In this document: positions 40,801 to 50,199 of the stretch, piece by piece
How the letters are laid out: every line of letters begins with the position of its first letter
Position numbering within the stretch: the stretch's first letter is position 1
Assembly (NCBI GenBank): GCA_021907015.1
Contig: CP091064.1
Location: forward strand, 3,038,001 to 3,102,000
DNA: 64,000 nt
Direction of reading: 5' to 3'
Origin: Pectobacterium sp. PL152
GTDB taxonomy: Bacteria; Pseudomonadota; Gammaproteobacteria; Enterobacterales; Enterobacteriaceae
Translations under genes and position numbers: made by a program
The notes under the pieces: model-generated
Told to the model about the DNA's origin: nothing
The model's input: the letters and a program-made list of their open reading frames with translations, nothing else
The model's database searches: none

Positions 40801-40973
40801 AGCTGGGCGGACAGTCATTGCAGACCATCCAGATCGTCAACCGTCTGGCTGCCGAATTTTCCGTCAGCATCAAGGTGTCTGATGTGTTCGATCATCCCCA
40901 GCTCAGCGACTTCTGCCGCTATCTGGATGACAGGCTGTCACAGGATGAAAACAGCGTGGAAATGGTGTGGTAG
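37830..40973 (+). CDS. NRPS1: condensation-adenylation-carrier
   Basis: A 1047-residue single-module synthetase. The condensation domain (about 1-440) has HHIALDG near residue 140 and resembles the starter domains that accept dihydroxybenzoate. The adenylation domain (about 460-960) has VMFTSGSTGLPKGVE near 605 and the NTYGPTETTVV region. The carrier domain near 965-1035 has ELGGQSLQT at about 993. Pocket residues I read are D-A-E-D-I-G-T-V-V-K; the acidic residues at the third and fourth positions fit a basic amino acid (lysine, ornithine or similar), an inference from memory of code tables. No thioesterase or epimerase is present. It starts at ATG 37830 overlapping entB and lies before entA. 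Confidence 0.88.
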   Translation: MKPLSVAQRGLWLGHALNDDKATFNTAECIAFDGKVDIEAMLSAIRQAVMECECLYCQFVEVAGEQAEQPEIGFVASQLPVPIGVLPIIELLPAPLTDEAQTIRQWAREEIARPLDLLNGLPCRFALLCGEKRDFLYSCVHHIALDGFGTTMLFQRIAQIYSALTAGQPAPVAEFGPFSEVLEEEQQRDASGQTAQARDFWLETLNVMPEPASFSEKKAPIAARFLRQSSVLPTNIWQLLTALCEGNKISWPDLFLAMLATHLKLVSGSDRLTFGMMVMNRIGSASLTVPSMQMNIVPLCVQVDEQADFVALAQQVARTKRTLRRHQHYRYEHLRRDLNRVGGEQRLFGPLINIMPFDHPLSYGSLSSSTLNLSAGPVEDLTIEIHFKPDGTPVLDFDANPACYSAEALANLQETLFTLLQRWLTQPQQTSGELLGRWLREERELALITSREPEPFVEPVLTAIAKQARKNPNHPALTQRDRQYSYQQLQDLSGQAAAALHERGVQPGERIGIMLNRSPEALICLLAVMQCGAVYVPLDPEQPHERQQHIIQIAGLRTIVTQADYQHRLASVFSGEIVLAGHLLSSNTQAAALPPVEARDGQIAYVMFTSGSTGLPKGVEIGVSALDHFIAAARQRYGLRAADRVLQFAPFNFDASIEEIFATLTSGATLVLRTDEMLESIPTFVEQVEEQAITLLDLPTAFWNEWVVGLKTGTLTMPSALRAIIIGGEAVYPEQLVQWQRHALDTLRLINTYGPTETTVVATSCDLQTQSADVAQLPIGLPLAGVNALILATGDRPAAEGELVLLGPTLAAGYIGTEHTAFTPLAVGDRELLAYRTGDRVRLEKGQLLYLGRMDNEFKISGYRIQPGEVEAHLLAQPDVDEACVQGIVYPNGVRRLVAFVATKAGEIDARALKQRLGSVLPPAMIPTDYRAFRQLPKTGSNKVDRKRLLAEYHDEAPAQALASETENRVSAIWQQILGVSGIQSRDNFFELGGQSLQTIQIVNRLAAEFSVSIKVSDVFDHPQLSDFCRYLDDRLSQDENSVEMVW

Positions 40974-40978
40974 GGAAA

Positions 40979-41749
40979 ATGATGAACAAGGCACAACCTC
41001 TTCAGTTTGATTTCAGCGGCCAGACCGTCTGGGTAACCGGTGCGGCGAGCGGCATTGGCGAAAGCATTGCCCGCCAGTTTGTCGCGTTGGGTGCGAACGT
41101 GATCGGATTTGATCGCGCATTCCGACATCAGGATCGCCCGTTTACCTGTGTGACGCTGGATATCAGCGAGCCGGACAGCGTGGCGGCGGTCTGTCGCCAG
41201 CAACTGGCAGAAACAGGGCTCGACGTGCTGGTCAACGCCGCCGGGATTCTGCGTTTGGGTGATATCGATGCGCTGAGCGTGGACGACTGGCACCAGTGCA
41301 TCAACGTCAATGCTTCTGGTGCGTTTTACCTGCTGAACGCGCTGGTTCCGCATTTCAAGCAGCAGCGCCGCGGGGCGATTGTCTGCGTCGGCTCCAATGC
41401 TGCGCATGTTCCCCGTCTACAGATGGCGGCGTACTGCGCCTCGAAAGCGGCGCTCACCAGTCTGTCTCACTGTGCCGGTCTGGAGCTGGCACCTTACGGC
41501 GTGCGCTGCAATCTGGTGTCGCCGGGATCGACGGATACGCCGATGCAGCGCGGCATGTGGCACAGCGCCGATGCCGAGCAGCGCACTATCGCGGGTTTTC
41601 CTGCCCAGTACAAACTGGGCATTCCACTGGGCAAGATTGCTCAGCCGGAAGAGATCGCCAATACCGTGGTTTTTCTGGCTTCCGATCTGGCCAGCCACAT
41701 CACCATGCAGGACGTGGTGGTGGATGGCGGGGCAACGCTGACGGCCTGA
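40979..41749 (+). CDS. entA: 2,3-dihydro-2,3-dihydroxybenzoate dehydrogenase EntA
   Basis: The 256-residue short-chain dehydrogenase has the NAD motif VTGAASGIGESIARQF, LVNAAGILRLGDID, the catalytic Ser and the YCASKAAL Tyr-Lys pair, and the C-terminal ITMQDVVVDGGATLTA of EntA. It oxidises the EntB product to 2,3-dihydroxybenzoate. ATG 40979 and ATG 40982 are adjacent candidates. Its placement between two NRPS genes differs from the E. coli entCEBA order. Confidence 0.93.
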   Translation: MMNKAQPLQFDFSGQTVWVTGAASGIGESIARQFVALGANVIGFDRAFRHQDRPFTCVTLDISEPDSVAAVCRQQLAETGLDVLVNAAGILRLGDIDALSVDDWHQCINVNASGAFYLLNALVPHFKQQRRGAIVCVGSNAAHVPRLQMAAYCASKAALTSLSHCAGLELAPYGVRCNLVSPGSTDTPMQRGMWHSADAEQRTIAGFPAQYKLGIPLGKIAQPEEIANTVVFLASDLASHITMQDVVVDGGATLTA

Positions 41750-41771
41750 TTTGCTGAGAGAGTGACAAGTC

Positions 41772-44700
41772 ATGAAAGATATCGTAACGCTGTTAAAGCA
41801 GTTGGAGCGGCAGGGCGTGCGTCTGGCGTTAAATGCGCAGGGGCAGTTGATTTCGCAGTCCAGCAAAGATGCGATCACGGCAGACATCGGGCGCACGATC
41901 AAGGAAAACAAAGACGCCATCGTGCGCTGCCTGACGGCGCAGCAGGCGTTTGAATGTCCCATTACGCCGCAGAATGCGACGTCCGGCCCGCTGTCGTCAT
42001 CGCAAAGCGGGCTGTGGTTTATCGAGCAGTACGAAGAACAATCACACCTCTATAACATGCCGGTCTATTTTCGCCTGACTGGTACGCTGGATGTGGCTGC
42101 GCTGGAATTTGCCTTTGATGCGCTGGCGCAGCGCCATGCCAGCCTGCGCACCCGCTTTGTGGTCAATGAACAGGGCAAGGGCGAACAGCGTATCGATGCC
42201 TATCAACCGTTTGTGATACAGCATGATGATTTCTCATCGTTGCCGGAAGCGGAACGGGAAGCACGCTTGCAGCAGCAGGTGAAAGCGGAAATCAGTCGTC
42301 CGTTCGATCTCACCGCGGGCGATCTCACCCGCGTGCGGTTGGTGAAAATGAGCGAACGGGTGCATGTTCTGATGATCACCCAGCACCACATTATTTCCGA
42401 TGGTTGGTCGGTGAAGAATCTATTTGCGGACTTCAAACCCGCTTTTCTGGCCTGTCAAAACCGCCAGCCTTACCCCGTCGAGCCTACTCAGCTTAACTAT
42501 ATTGACTACGCCCACTGGTTCAATTCTGCGTCGTTTCTGGATTACCACAACGAATTCAAACCGTTCTGGGTTGAGCGGCTGACGGGGATTCCTGAAGTAC
42601 ACAGCTTGCCGTTGGATAAACCGCGCCCGGCACACCAGAACAGCGGCGGCGAGGTGATCTTCTCCGCGATCAACAACGATCTGTGGGATAAATTTAAACG
42701 CTTGTGTCAGCGCTACAATACGTCTAACTTCATTGGCCTGCATGCGGTGTTCTCCCTAATGCTAGCGCGCATCAGCGGCGAGAAAGACATTGTCATTGGT
42801 TCACCGCTAGCCTACCGCGAACGGCCAGATATCGAAGATGTCGTCGGCTTCTTCGTTAACACCATCGTGTTGCGTACCCAGTTGCAGGATCAACAGAGCT
42901 TTGTCGATTATCTGCAATATTGTCGTGAACAGGATCTATCGGCCTTCGATCATCAGCTTTACCGTTTTGAAGCGCTGAGCGAGGCGATCGGTTCCGATCG
43001 CACCACGGCGATCAACCCGATCTTCCAGGTGATGCTGGTGTATCAGGCTAAAGTGGATTTCAACGATCTGATCCCCGGCTGTGATGCGGCGGAGGAAACG
43101 TCGCCTGTGCTGCCCGCCAAGACCGATATTTCGGTCAAAGTGACGGAACTGATGGGTGAGGTACGGCTGGACTGGCTGTTTGCCACCGCGTTGTTTGAGC
43201 GCCAGACGATCCAGTATTACGCTGACCGCTTTATCCGGCTGATCGAAGCCGTGGTGGATGCCCCGGAAACCGATGTCTGGCATCTGCCGCTGATGGCGGC
43301 GGATCGCTTTGCCGCCGTGCTGGCGGAAAGCCAGCAACTGCCGCGTAGCTACCCGCAGCCGCTGTTAACCGTAACCGACGTGATTGAAGCCGTGGCACAA
43401 CGCGATCCTCAGCAGTTGGCGATTGCTTTTGACGGTGAACAGCGCACCGATACGCTGACGTATGGCGAACTGAACAGGCAGGCCAATCAGTTGGCACACT
43501 GGCTGCACCGTCAGGGACTGGGCGAACAGTCGTTGGTTGGCGTGCTGGCGAAACGCGATCGCTATTTTGTTATTGCCTTGCTGGCTGTCTGGAAAGCGGG
43601 TGCCGCCTATGTGCCGCTGGATCCTGACTATCCGCCAGAGCGGCTGCGCCACATCATTACCGATGCCAATCTTGCTGTTATTCTCGGTGGCGATGGGGAA
43701 CAGTTGGCACAGTGGTCAGCCGAACAACGTATCGATCTGGCCGATCCGGCCGTTGTCGCACAGTGGCACGATCTACCGGGTGATGAGCCTCCTGCTATTC
43801 CACGCCATGCACAACAGCTGGCACAGGTGATCTACACCTCGGGATCGACCGGTCTGCCGAAAGGTGTGATGATCGAACACGGCTCGTTGATCAACCTGTT
43901 GGGCGATCATCGCGATCGCATCGATTTCACGCCGCAAAGCACCATGTTCAACTGCATGTCGCTCTCCTTTGATGCCGGTAATATGACGACGCTGCTGCCG
44001 CTAAGCTGTGGTGGCACGCTGGCGTTTGGCGAACCGAACGATCGGGCAATTATGCAGGCCGAACAGGCGGGTGCGACGCATCTGATCCTGCCGACGGCGC
44101 TGATGTCGATTCTCGATCCCAAACAGGTTAACGGCATTCAGGCCATTGGCATGGGCGGTGAAGCCTGCCCGAACGCCGTGGTGGAAAATTGGGCCGATAA
44201 GGTCGCGCTGTACAACATGTACGGGCCGACGGAGTGTACCGTCACCGCGTTGAGTACCCGCCTGCGTAAAGGTCAGCCTGTGACCATCGGGAAACCCATC
44301 ACCCATATTCAGGCGTTGATTCTGGACGCTGCCGGACAGCTGTGCCCGGCGGGCGTGCCGGGCGAACTGTGCCTTGCGGGGCTTGGGCTGGCGCGCGGCT
44401 ACCTCAACCAGCCGCAGATGACCGCCAGCCGCTTTGAACACATCACGCTGAATGACGTGAACCATACCGGACAGGGCACGGCGACGTTGCGTATTTATCG
44501 CACGGGTGACAAGGCCAGATTGCTGAACAACGGTGACTATGAATACTGTGGCCGTATTGATGAGCAGATCAAGCTGCGTGGTTATCGCATCGAACCGGGT
44601 GAAATCGAGGCGCAGCTGGCGGCGGTCTGCCCGTCGCTGAAGCAGGTTAAAGTTATCGTGGCGCAGGTGGGAAGCCGTCCGGCGCTGGTCGCTTATGCCA

Positions 44701-47700
44701 CGGTGAAAGCAGGCGGCGGCACACCGGAACCTGCCGCTGTGCTGATTGATGTGGCGAAGCACCTGCCGGAATACATGGTGCCGTTCCGGCTGATTCTGCT
44801 GGAAGATATGCCGCTGACGCCGAACGGCAAGCTCAATACGACACAGCTGCCGCCGGTGCTGGAAGTGAGCGACGGCGATGGCGAAGCTGACAACCCGCTG
44901 GAAGCAGACGTGCTGGCGATTTGGCGCAGCGTGCTGAATACGCCGCTGGGCGTTGAGGATGACTTTTTCCGCTTAGGCGGCGATTCGATCCTCAGTATTC
45001 AACTGACGACGCGTCTGCGCAGCGCAGGCTATGCCTGCACGGTGAAGGATGTTTTCGAAGCGAAAAGCGTGCGGCGTCTGTGTCGCGTGCTGGCACAGAA
45101 TGATCGTGATACAGGTGTTGTGGCGGAGCAGGGTACGCTGGAAGGCGAATTCGCGCTGCTGCCGATTCAGCGCTGGTTTATGGAGCAGCCGCTGGCACGC
45201 CCTGAGCACTGGAATCAGGCGGCGATGATCCCATTGCCGGCAGTGGATGCTGGCCGCCTTACCATGATGTTGCAGGCGCTGATGGCGCAACATGACGCGC
45301 TGCGTCTGGCCTGTAATGCCGAAGGGCAACGCTATCTGACGGATGTACCTTGCCCAGCGGTGTCGGCGCTGGATTATCGTCAGCTTGGTGATGACGGCCT
45401 GCAGCAGGCGTTTACCGCGTTGCAGAGTGAATTCGATCCCGCGCAGGGAAGAACGATGGCCTGCGCGCTGGTGCGTCACCATCCGCAGGCGGACACGGCG
45501 GTGTTCCTCGCTTTCCACCATTTGGTGATCGATGCCGTGTCCTGGCGCATTCTGGTTGACGATCTGGAGCGGCTGTACCTCGGTGAACCGCTGCCGCCGA
45601 AAACGTCGAGCTATCGCCAATGGGGCACGGCGCTGCACCACTACGCGACGCAGCATGCGGAACAGCTGACGTACTGGCTAGCGCAGGAAGACGGTGTGGA
45701 TCAGACGGCGCTGCTAGCGGCGAAGGATCCACAGGGTCATGCCAGCGCTGCGATTTTGACGCTGGACGCGGAAACCACAGGCCAACTGGTGAGCGAGGCT
45801 AATCGGGCTTTCAATACTGACGTCAGCGATTTGCTGCTGGCGGCGCTGACCCGCACGCTAAACGATCTCGGCTGGGGCGACAACGCGCGCATCATGCTGG
45901 AAGGGCACGGCCGTGAAGCGATTGATCCGACGCTGGATGTCAGCCGCACGGTGGGGTGGTTTACCAGTACCTATCCGGTGTGTCTGCAAGATCGGCCCGA
46001 CTGGGCTTCTCTGATTCAATCCAGCAAGGAACAGCTGCGTCAGGTGCCGGATAAAGGCGTTGGGTTTAACCCGCTGCGCTACCATCACCCGCAGGGCAGT
46101 TCGCTGACGCTCTCGCCGATTGTGTTTAACTATCTTGGGCTGTCGGTTCATGCCGCTGGGATATGGCGTCCGGTGGACGTCGCGCCGGGAGTCTGTGTCG
46201 CGCTGGAGAATAAACCGGCAGAGATTATCAGTCTCCACGGCGGTATTGCGGGCGGACAACTGACGCTGCGTCAGGTCGGTTGCTTAAACCAGCGTGACAG
46301 TGAACGCCTGATGGTACGGCTGACTGAGAATCTGCGTGCGCTGACGGCAGCCTGTCTGGCTCAGCTACATCACGGCACTGTCTTTACCCCCAGCGACTTC
46401 CCGGCGGTGACGCTCAGCCAGACGCAGCTCGATAGCTTGTCGCAGCGTTATGACATCGACACGCTGTTGCCGCTGTCCTCGCTCCAGCAGTCGATGCTGT
46501 ATCACCGCCTGCGCTGTCCGCAGGACGATGCCTATCATCTGCAAACGCCGGTTCGCTATGCGCAGGCGCTGGACGTGGAAGGCTATCGTCAGGCATGGCA
46601 GCGTCAGATTCAGCGGTTCCCGGCGCTGCGTGCCGCGCTGGAAAGCGAACAGGCCAGCGTGCAGATGATTGTGAAGCAGGCAGACCTGCCTTTCTACTAT
46701 CAGGATGTCGCGCAGGAGGCCGATCCACAGGCGGTCATTGAACGCTATCGCCAGCAGGATTTACGCACCGGATTTGATTTGTCACAGCCGCCGCTGTTGC
46801 GCATTGCCTGTTTCCGTTTGGGCGAGCAGGACTATCGCGTGCTTCTAAGCTGCCATCACAGCGTGATTGACGGCTGGAGCGGCCCACAGCTGTTGGGTGC
46901 GGTACACCGTGATTATTTGCTGCTAATGCGCGGTGAAACACCCACGATTCAGGTCGATCGCGCCTATGTGGATTATGCGCTGCACGCCGTGGCGCAGCAG
47001 CCTGCCGTTGAGGCTTTCTGGCAGCAGCGGCAGCCGCTGCTGGCGCAAACGAACGATGTGGCTGTGCTGTTTGCGGCGGCAGGCAAACGCGCCGATCTCA
47101 GCCAGCATCTGACACAGATTGAACCGCAGGTTACCAGCGTGAGCCTGAACGAACAGGATCAGGCGACGTTGACCGCGTTTGCCCGCGAAGTGGGTGTCAC
47201 GCACAGTATTATCGCGCAATACGCCTGGCACCGGCTGCTAGCTCGGTCGACTGGCGATGCGGTCAGTATTGTCGGGAACGTGCTGTCGGGCAGGGAAAGC
47301 CCGGTGGACGATGTAGCGAGCAGCGTGGGTCTGTACATCAATAGCCTGCCGCTGGCGCTAAGTTGGCAGCAGCCGATGTCGCTGCAACAGCATTTGGTGC
47401 AGTTGCAGAATGAGCTGATGGCGATGAACCAGCATGCTACGCAGTCGCTGATTGCCCTGACGGGCGGACGCCCGCGTCTGTTCAACAGCCTGTTTATTTA
47501 TGAAAACTATCCTGGTGCGAAAGCAGAACCGGGCCAACGCGCTGACGAGCCGCATCGGTTATCTCCCGAGTTTTCAGCCGCCTATGAGAAAGTCGAGATG
47601 CCGCTGAATCTGGTGGTGCGTGAGCAGGCGGGCTGCATGCTGCTGCGTTTCGAGTTTGATGCCGATGTGTTGGACAGTGCGCAGGCGCGTCGGGTGTTGA

Positions 47701-48089
47701 TGCGCTGGCATGACGAGGTGGTGGCGCTGATCAATAGCGCGCCGCAGCAGCCAGCCGAGATGATCGGGCATGAGAAAGCGACAGGCTCGGGGGTTGCGCA
47801 GAAAACGGTGGCAGATAGCGGTATTAGCCAGCCGGATACGCCGTCAGCCCAGTCGCTGTTGCGCGTGTGGGCGCAGACGCTGCATCTCGCTGAATCCGGT
47901 CTCTGGTCACAGACGCTGTGTGAATGCGGTATCGATTCGCTCCAGCGTATTGTGCTGGTACAGGCATTGAGCCGCGCGTTAGCGCAGCCGGTGAGCGTGG
48001 CGCTCTTGCAGCGCTACCCGTCACCGCAGGCGCTGAGCGAGTATCTGGCACAGTCGAGGGTTACCGCCAATGAGGAAATGCTGTCATGA
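41772..48089 (+). CDS. NRPS2: docking-C-A-T-E-C-T, last module without A domain
   Basis: A 2105-residue synthetase with an intact 6.3-kb frame. Order by motif: TubC-type docking segment (1-55, MKDIVTLLKQLERQGVRLAL); condensation domain with HHIISDGWS near 204; adenylation domain with IYTSGSTGLPKGVM near 686; carrier with LGGDSILSIQ near 1070; epimerisation domain with LLPIQRWFMEQ and HHLVIDAVSW near 1248; second condensation domain with HHSVIDGWSGP near 1694; final carrier with CGIDSLQRIV near 2051. The final C-T pair has no adenylation domain between them. The first module should add a D-amino acid; its pocket (D-A-M-I-G-G-M-V-T-K as I read it) matches no code I remember. Confidence 0.87.
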   Translation: MKDIVTLLKQLERQGVRLALNAQGQLISQSSKDAITADIGRTIKENKDAIVRCLTAQQAFECPITPQNATSGPLSSSQSGLWFIEQYEEQSHLYNMPVYFRLTGTLDVAALEFAFDALAQRHASLRTRFVVNEQGKGEQRIDAYQPFVIQHDDFSSLPEAEREARLQQQVKAEISRPFDLTAGDLTRVRLVKMSERVHVLMITQHHIISDGWSVKNLFADFKPAFLACQNRQPYPVEPTQLNYIDYAHWFNSASFLDYHNEFKPFWVERLTGIPEVHSLPLDKPRPAHQNSGGEVIFSAINNDLWDKFKRLCQRYNTSNFIGLHAVFSLMLARISGEKDIVIGSPLAYRERPDIEDVVGFFVNTIVLRTQLQDQQSFVDYLQYCREQDLSAFDHQLYRFEALSEAIGSDRTTAINPIFQVMLVYQAKVDFNDLIPGCDAAEETSPVLPAKTDISVKVTELMGEVRLDWLFATALFERQTIQYYADRFIRLIEAVVDAPETDVWHLPLMAADRFAAVLAESQQLPRSYPQPLLTVTDVIEAVAQRDPQQLAIAFDGEQRTDTLTYGELNRQANQLAHWLHRQGLGEQSLVGVLAKRDRYFVIALLAVWKAGAAYVPLDPDYPPERLRHIITDANLAVILGGDGEQLAQWSAEQRIDLADPAVVAQWHDLPGDEPPAIPRHAQQLAQVIYTSGSTGLPKGVMIEHGSLINLLGDHRDRIDFTPQSTMFNCMSLSFDAGNMTTLLPLSCGGTLAFGEPNDRAIMQAEQAGATHLILPTALMSILDPKQVNGIQAIGMGGEACPNAVVENWADKVALYNMYGPTECTVTALSTRLRKGQPVTIGKPITHIQALILDAAGQLCPAGVPGELCLAGLGLARGYLNQPQMTASRFEHITLNDVNHTGQGTATLRIYRTGDKARLLNNGDYEYCGRIDEQIKLRGYRIEPGEIEAQLAAVCPSLKQVKVIVAQVGSRPALVAYATVKAGGGTPEPAAVLIDVAKHLPEYMVPFRLILLEDMPLTPNGKLNTTQLPPVLEVSDGDGEADNPLEADVLAIWRSVLNTPLGVEDDFFRLGGDSILSIQLTTRLRSAGYACTVKDVFEAKSVRRLCRVLAQNDRDTGVVAEQGTLEGEFALLPIQRWFMEQPLARPEHWNQAAMIPLPAVDAGRLTMMLQALMAQHDALRLACNAEGQRYLTDVPCPAVSALDYRQLGDDGLQQAFTALQSEFDPAQGRTMACALVRHHPQADTAVFLAFHHLVIDAVSWRILVDDLERLYLGEPLPPKTSSYRQWGTALHHYATQHAEQLTYWLAQEDGVDQTALLAAKDPQGHASAAILTLDAETTGQLVSEANRAFNTDVSDLLLAALTRTLNDLGWGDNARIMLEGHGREAIDPTLDVSRTVGWFTSTYPVCLQDRPDWASLIQSSKEQLRQVPDKGVGFNPLRYHHPQGSSLTLSPIVFNYLGLSVHAAGIWRPVDVAPGVCVALENKPAEIISLHGGIAGGQLTLRQVGCLNQRDSERLMVRLTENLRALTAACLAQLHHGTVFTPSDFPAVTLSQTQLDSLSQRYDIDTLLPLSSLQQSMLYHRLRCPQDDAYHLQTPVRYAQALDVEGYRQAWQRQIQRFPALRAALESEQASVQMIVKQADLPFYYQDVAQEADPQAVIERYRQQDLRTGFDLSQPPLLRIACFRLGEQDYRVLLSCHHSVIDGWSGPQLLGAVHRDYLLLMRGETPTIQVDRAYVDYALHAVAQQPAVEAFWQQRQPLLAQTNDVAVLFAAAGKRADLSQHLTQIEPQVTSVSLNEQDQATLTAFAREVGVTHSIIAQYAWHRLLARSTGDAVSIVGNVLSGRESPVDDVASSVGLYINSLPLALSWQQPMSLQQHLVQLQNELMAMNQHATQSLIALTGGRPRLFNSLFIYENYPGAKAEPGQRADEPHRLSPEFSAAYEKVEMPLNLVVREQAGCMLLRFEFDADVLDSAQARRVLMRWHDEVVALINSAPQQPAEMIGHEKATGSGVAQKTVADSGISQPDTPSAQSLLRVWAQTLHLAESGLWSQTLCECGIDSLQRIVLVQALSRALAQPVSVALLQRYPSPQALSEYLAQSRVTANEEMLS

Positions 48090-50199
48090 CAGGGAGCAAT
48101 GAAGCGGTGGGGAACCCACTGGCAGACATTCAGCAGCCCACGGCCTTCGGGCAGCGGGTGGGGCCGCGCACGGTGAACAGCGCCACAGCAGTGAGCTGTC
48201 CCGACAGTATCCCACGCCGCTAGTAAGTGCGGCGTGGAGCTGGCTGCTGTACAAATACAGCGGTGAAGAGCCGGTGTGCGCTGCGCTTGTCGCGTCCGAT
48301 CTCCCTGACCACGTAAGGCCGCTGATCGCACATTTTCACCAGCGCGATCGTCTGGTCAGCGACTGGATCGCTGCGGTGGGATCGGCGTGCGATCCGCAGT
48401 CTGCGCCAGAGATTCCTCCAACTGAAACTCAGCATGCGCTGTTTAGCAGCCTGCTGATCGTTGGGGATATGGCATCGTTATCGGTGGTCGTACAAAAAGC
48501 GGCGCAAAACGTGGCGCTGATCGTACAGGTGCAGAACGATCGGTTAATTCTGACGGCGCCTGACGGACAGTTCGATAATCGGCAATTACAGAGTATTTCC
48601 CGCCATCTCACGCAGTTGCTCGATGGGCTGCTGGCACAGCGCTGGGAGCGGCTGACACAGATTCGCCTCAGTCCGCAGGTGGCGCCGCTACCGCACAGGG
48701 CGGCGACGCCCGCCCTGCACGATGAACTGCTGGCGCGCCTTGCTCAGGATGCGCGTCAGGATCGCGTGGCAATTCGCTTTCAGGAGCGTGAAATCAGCTA
48801 TCGGGAACTGCTGCAGCGTGTGGCGCTGATTCAGCAGAGGCTGGCTGCGCAGGGCATCACTGCCGGCCAGCGGGTGGGGCTGCATCTGAGCCGTCAGCTG
48901 GACACCGTGGCGGCGCTGCTGGCCTGCGTGTTTTCTCAGGTGGCGTTTGTGCCGCTGGAGCCGGACTTTCCGGGGGAACGTCTACAGGCGATTCAGCAGG
49001 AAGCGATGCTAGCGGCGGTCTTGCAGGACAGCTATACCGGTGGTTCGCTGGCGTTTGACTGCCCGATCCTGAACCTCAGCGATTTACCGTATGCCGCCAG
49101 CGATTCTACGGCGAGCGTACAGTTGGCACAGGCTGGTGGGCCGGAAACGGCGGCCTATATGATGTTTACCTCCGGTTCGACGGGGAAACCAAAAGGTGTT
49201 GTGATTGGTCAGCGAGCGCTGCAAACCTTTATTCATGCCAGCGTAGAACGGCTGGCTTTAACGGATAAAGCCAACTGGCTGCTCATTACCACACTGGCGT
49301 TCGATATCTCCATGCTGGAGGTGTTTGGGCCGCTGTGGGCTGGCGGCGTGCTGCACCTGACCACGCATGAGGAATACAAAGATCCGCAGGCGGTCGCGGC
49401 GTATTTGCAGGCTCTGCCGGAAATCAACGTATTGCAGGCCACGCCCGCGTTTTGGCGCATGATGTTCAAGGCGGGCTGGCAGGGTAAACCCGATCTGGTG
49501 GCGCTGTGCGGCGGTGAAGCGCTGGATCTGCGATTGGCGCAGCGTCTGGTCAGCCGTTGCAGGACGCTGTGGAATTGCTATGGGCCAACCGAGGCGACGA
49601 TCTGGTCGCAGATGGCGCAGATCGATAGCGCCATTCTGGAGAACCAGCACACGGTCGCGCTGGGGAACACGCTGGCGGGCTATCAGCATCTGGTGATCGA
49701 TGACGATCGCCATCCGCTGGCGGAAGGGATGGTCGGCGAACTGTGCATTCTCGGTGAAGCGCTGAGCAGCGGGTACTGGCAGCGTGACGATCTGACGCAG
49801 GATCGTTTTATTCAGCAGGCGGAGTCTGGACAGCGCATGTATCGCACCGGCGATAAAGTCCGGCTGCTGACGGGCGATCGCTATCAGTATCTTGGCCGTT
49901 TCGACGATCAGGTGAAATTACGGGGATTTCGCATCGAACTAGGGGAAATCGAGGCGCAATTGAAACGGATCGAACAAGTGCAGGATGCGGCCGTCAAACT
50001 TCAGGGCGAAGGGGATGAGGCGGTGCTGGTCGGCTACGTAGAATATAAACCCGGTTCCGAGATGACCAAACTGGCGCTGCGCAAACAGCTGCATCAGTTC
50101 TTACCGGCGTACATGGTGCCGGGACGCATTGCGGTACTCGACAAGCTGCCCAAAACCGGCAGCGGTAAGGTCGATCGCAAACGCCTGACGGATGTCTGA
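48086..50199 (+). pseudogene. NRPS3: partial condensation + stand-alone adenylation domain (one frame break)
   Basis: The gene starts at ATG 48086, overlapping the NRPS2 stop (ATGA). A missing base near 48180 breaks the frame; rebuilt length is about 704 residues. Residues 1-200 look like the back half of a condensation domain (AAWSWLLYKYSGEEPV) without any HHxxxDG motif. An adenylation domain follows, with YMMFTSGSTGKPKGVV near 357, FDISMLEVFG, NVLQATPAFW, LCGGEAL, CYGPTEATIW and the final KTGSGKVDRKRL. The protein ends there with no carrier domain. Pocket residues read D-I-L-Q-L-G-C-I-W-K, one change from the common glycine code DILQLGLIWK. It probably loads the empty last carrier of NRPS2 in trans. 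Confidence 0.82.

Noticed and set aside
47770-48090. Possible thioesterase at the end of NRPS2
   Set aside because: The end of the protein is a carrier domain (CGIDSLQ) followed by about 40 residues; there is no GxSxG and no room for a thioesterase fold.
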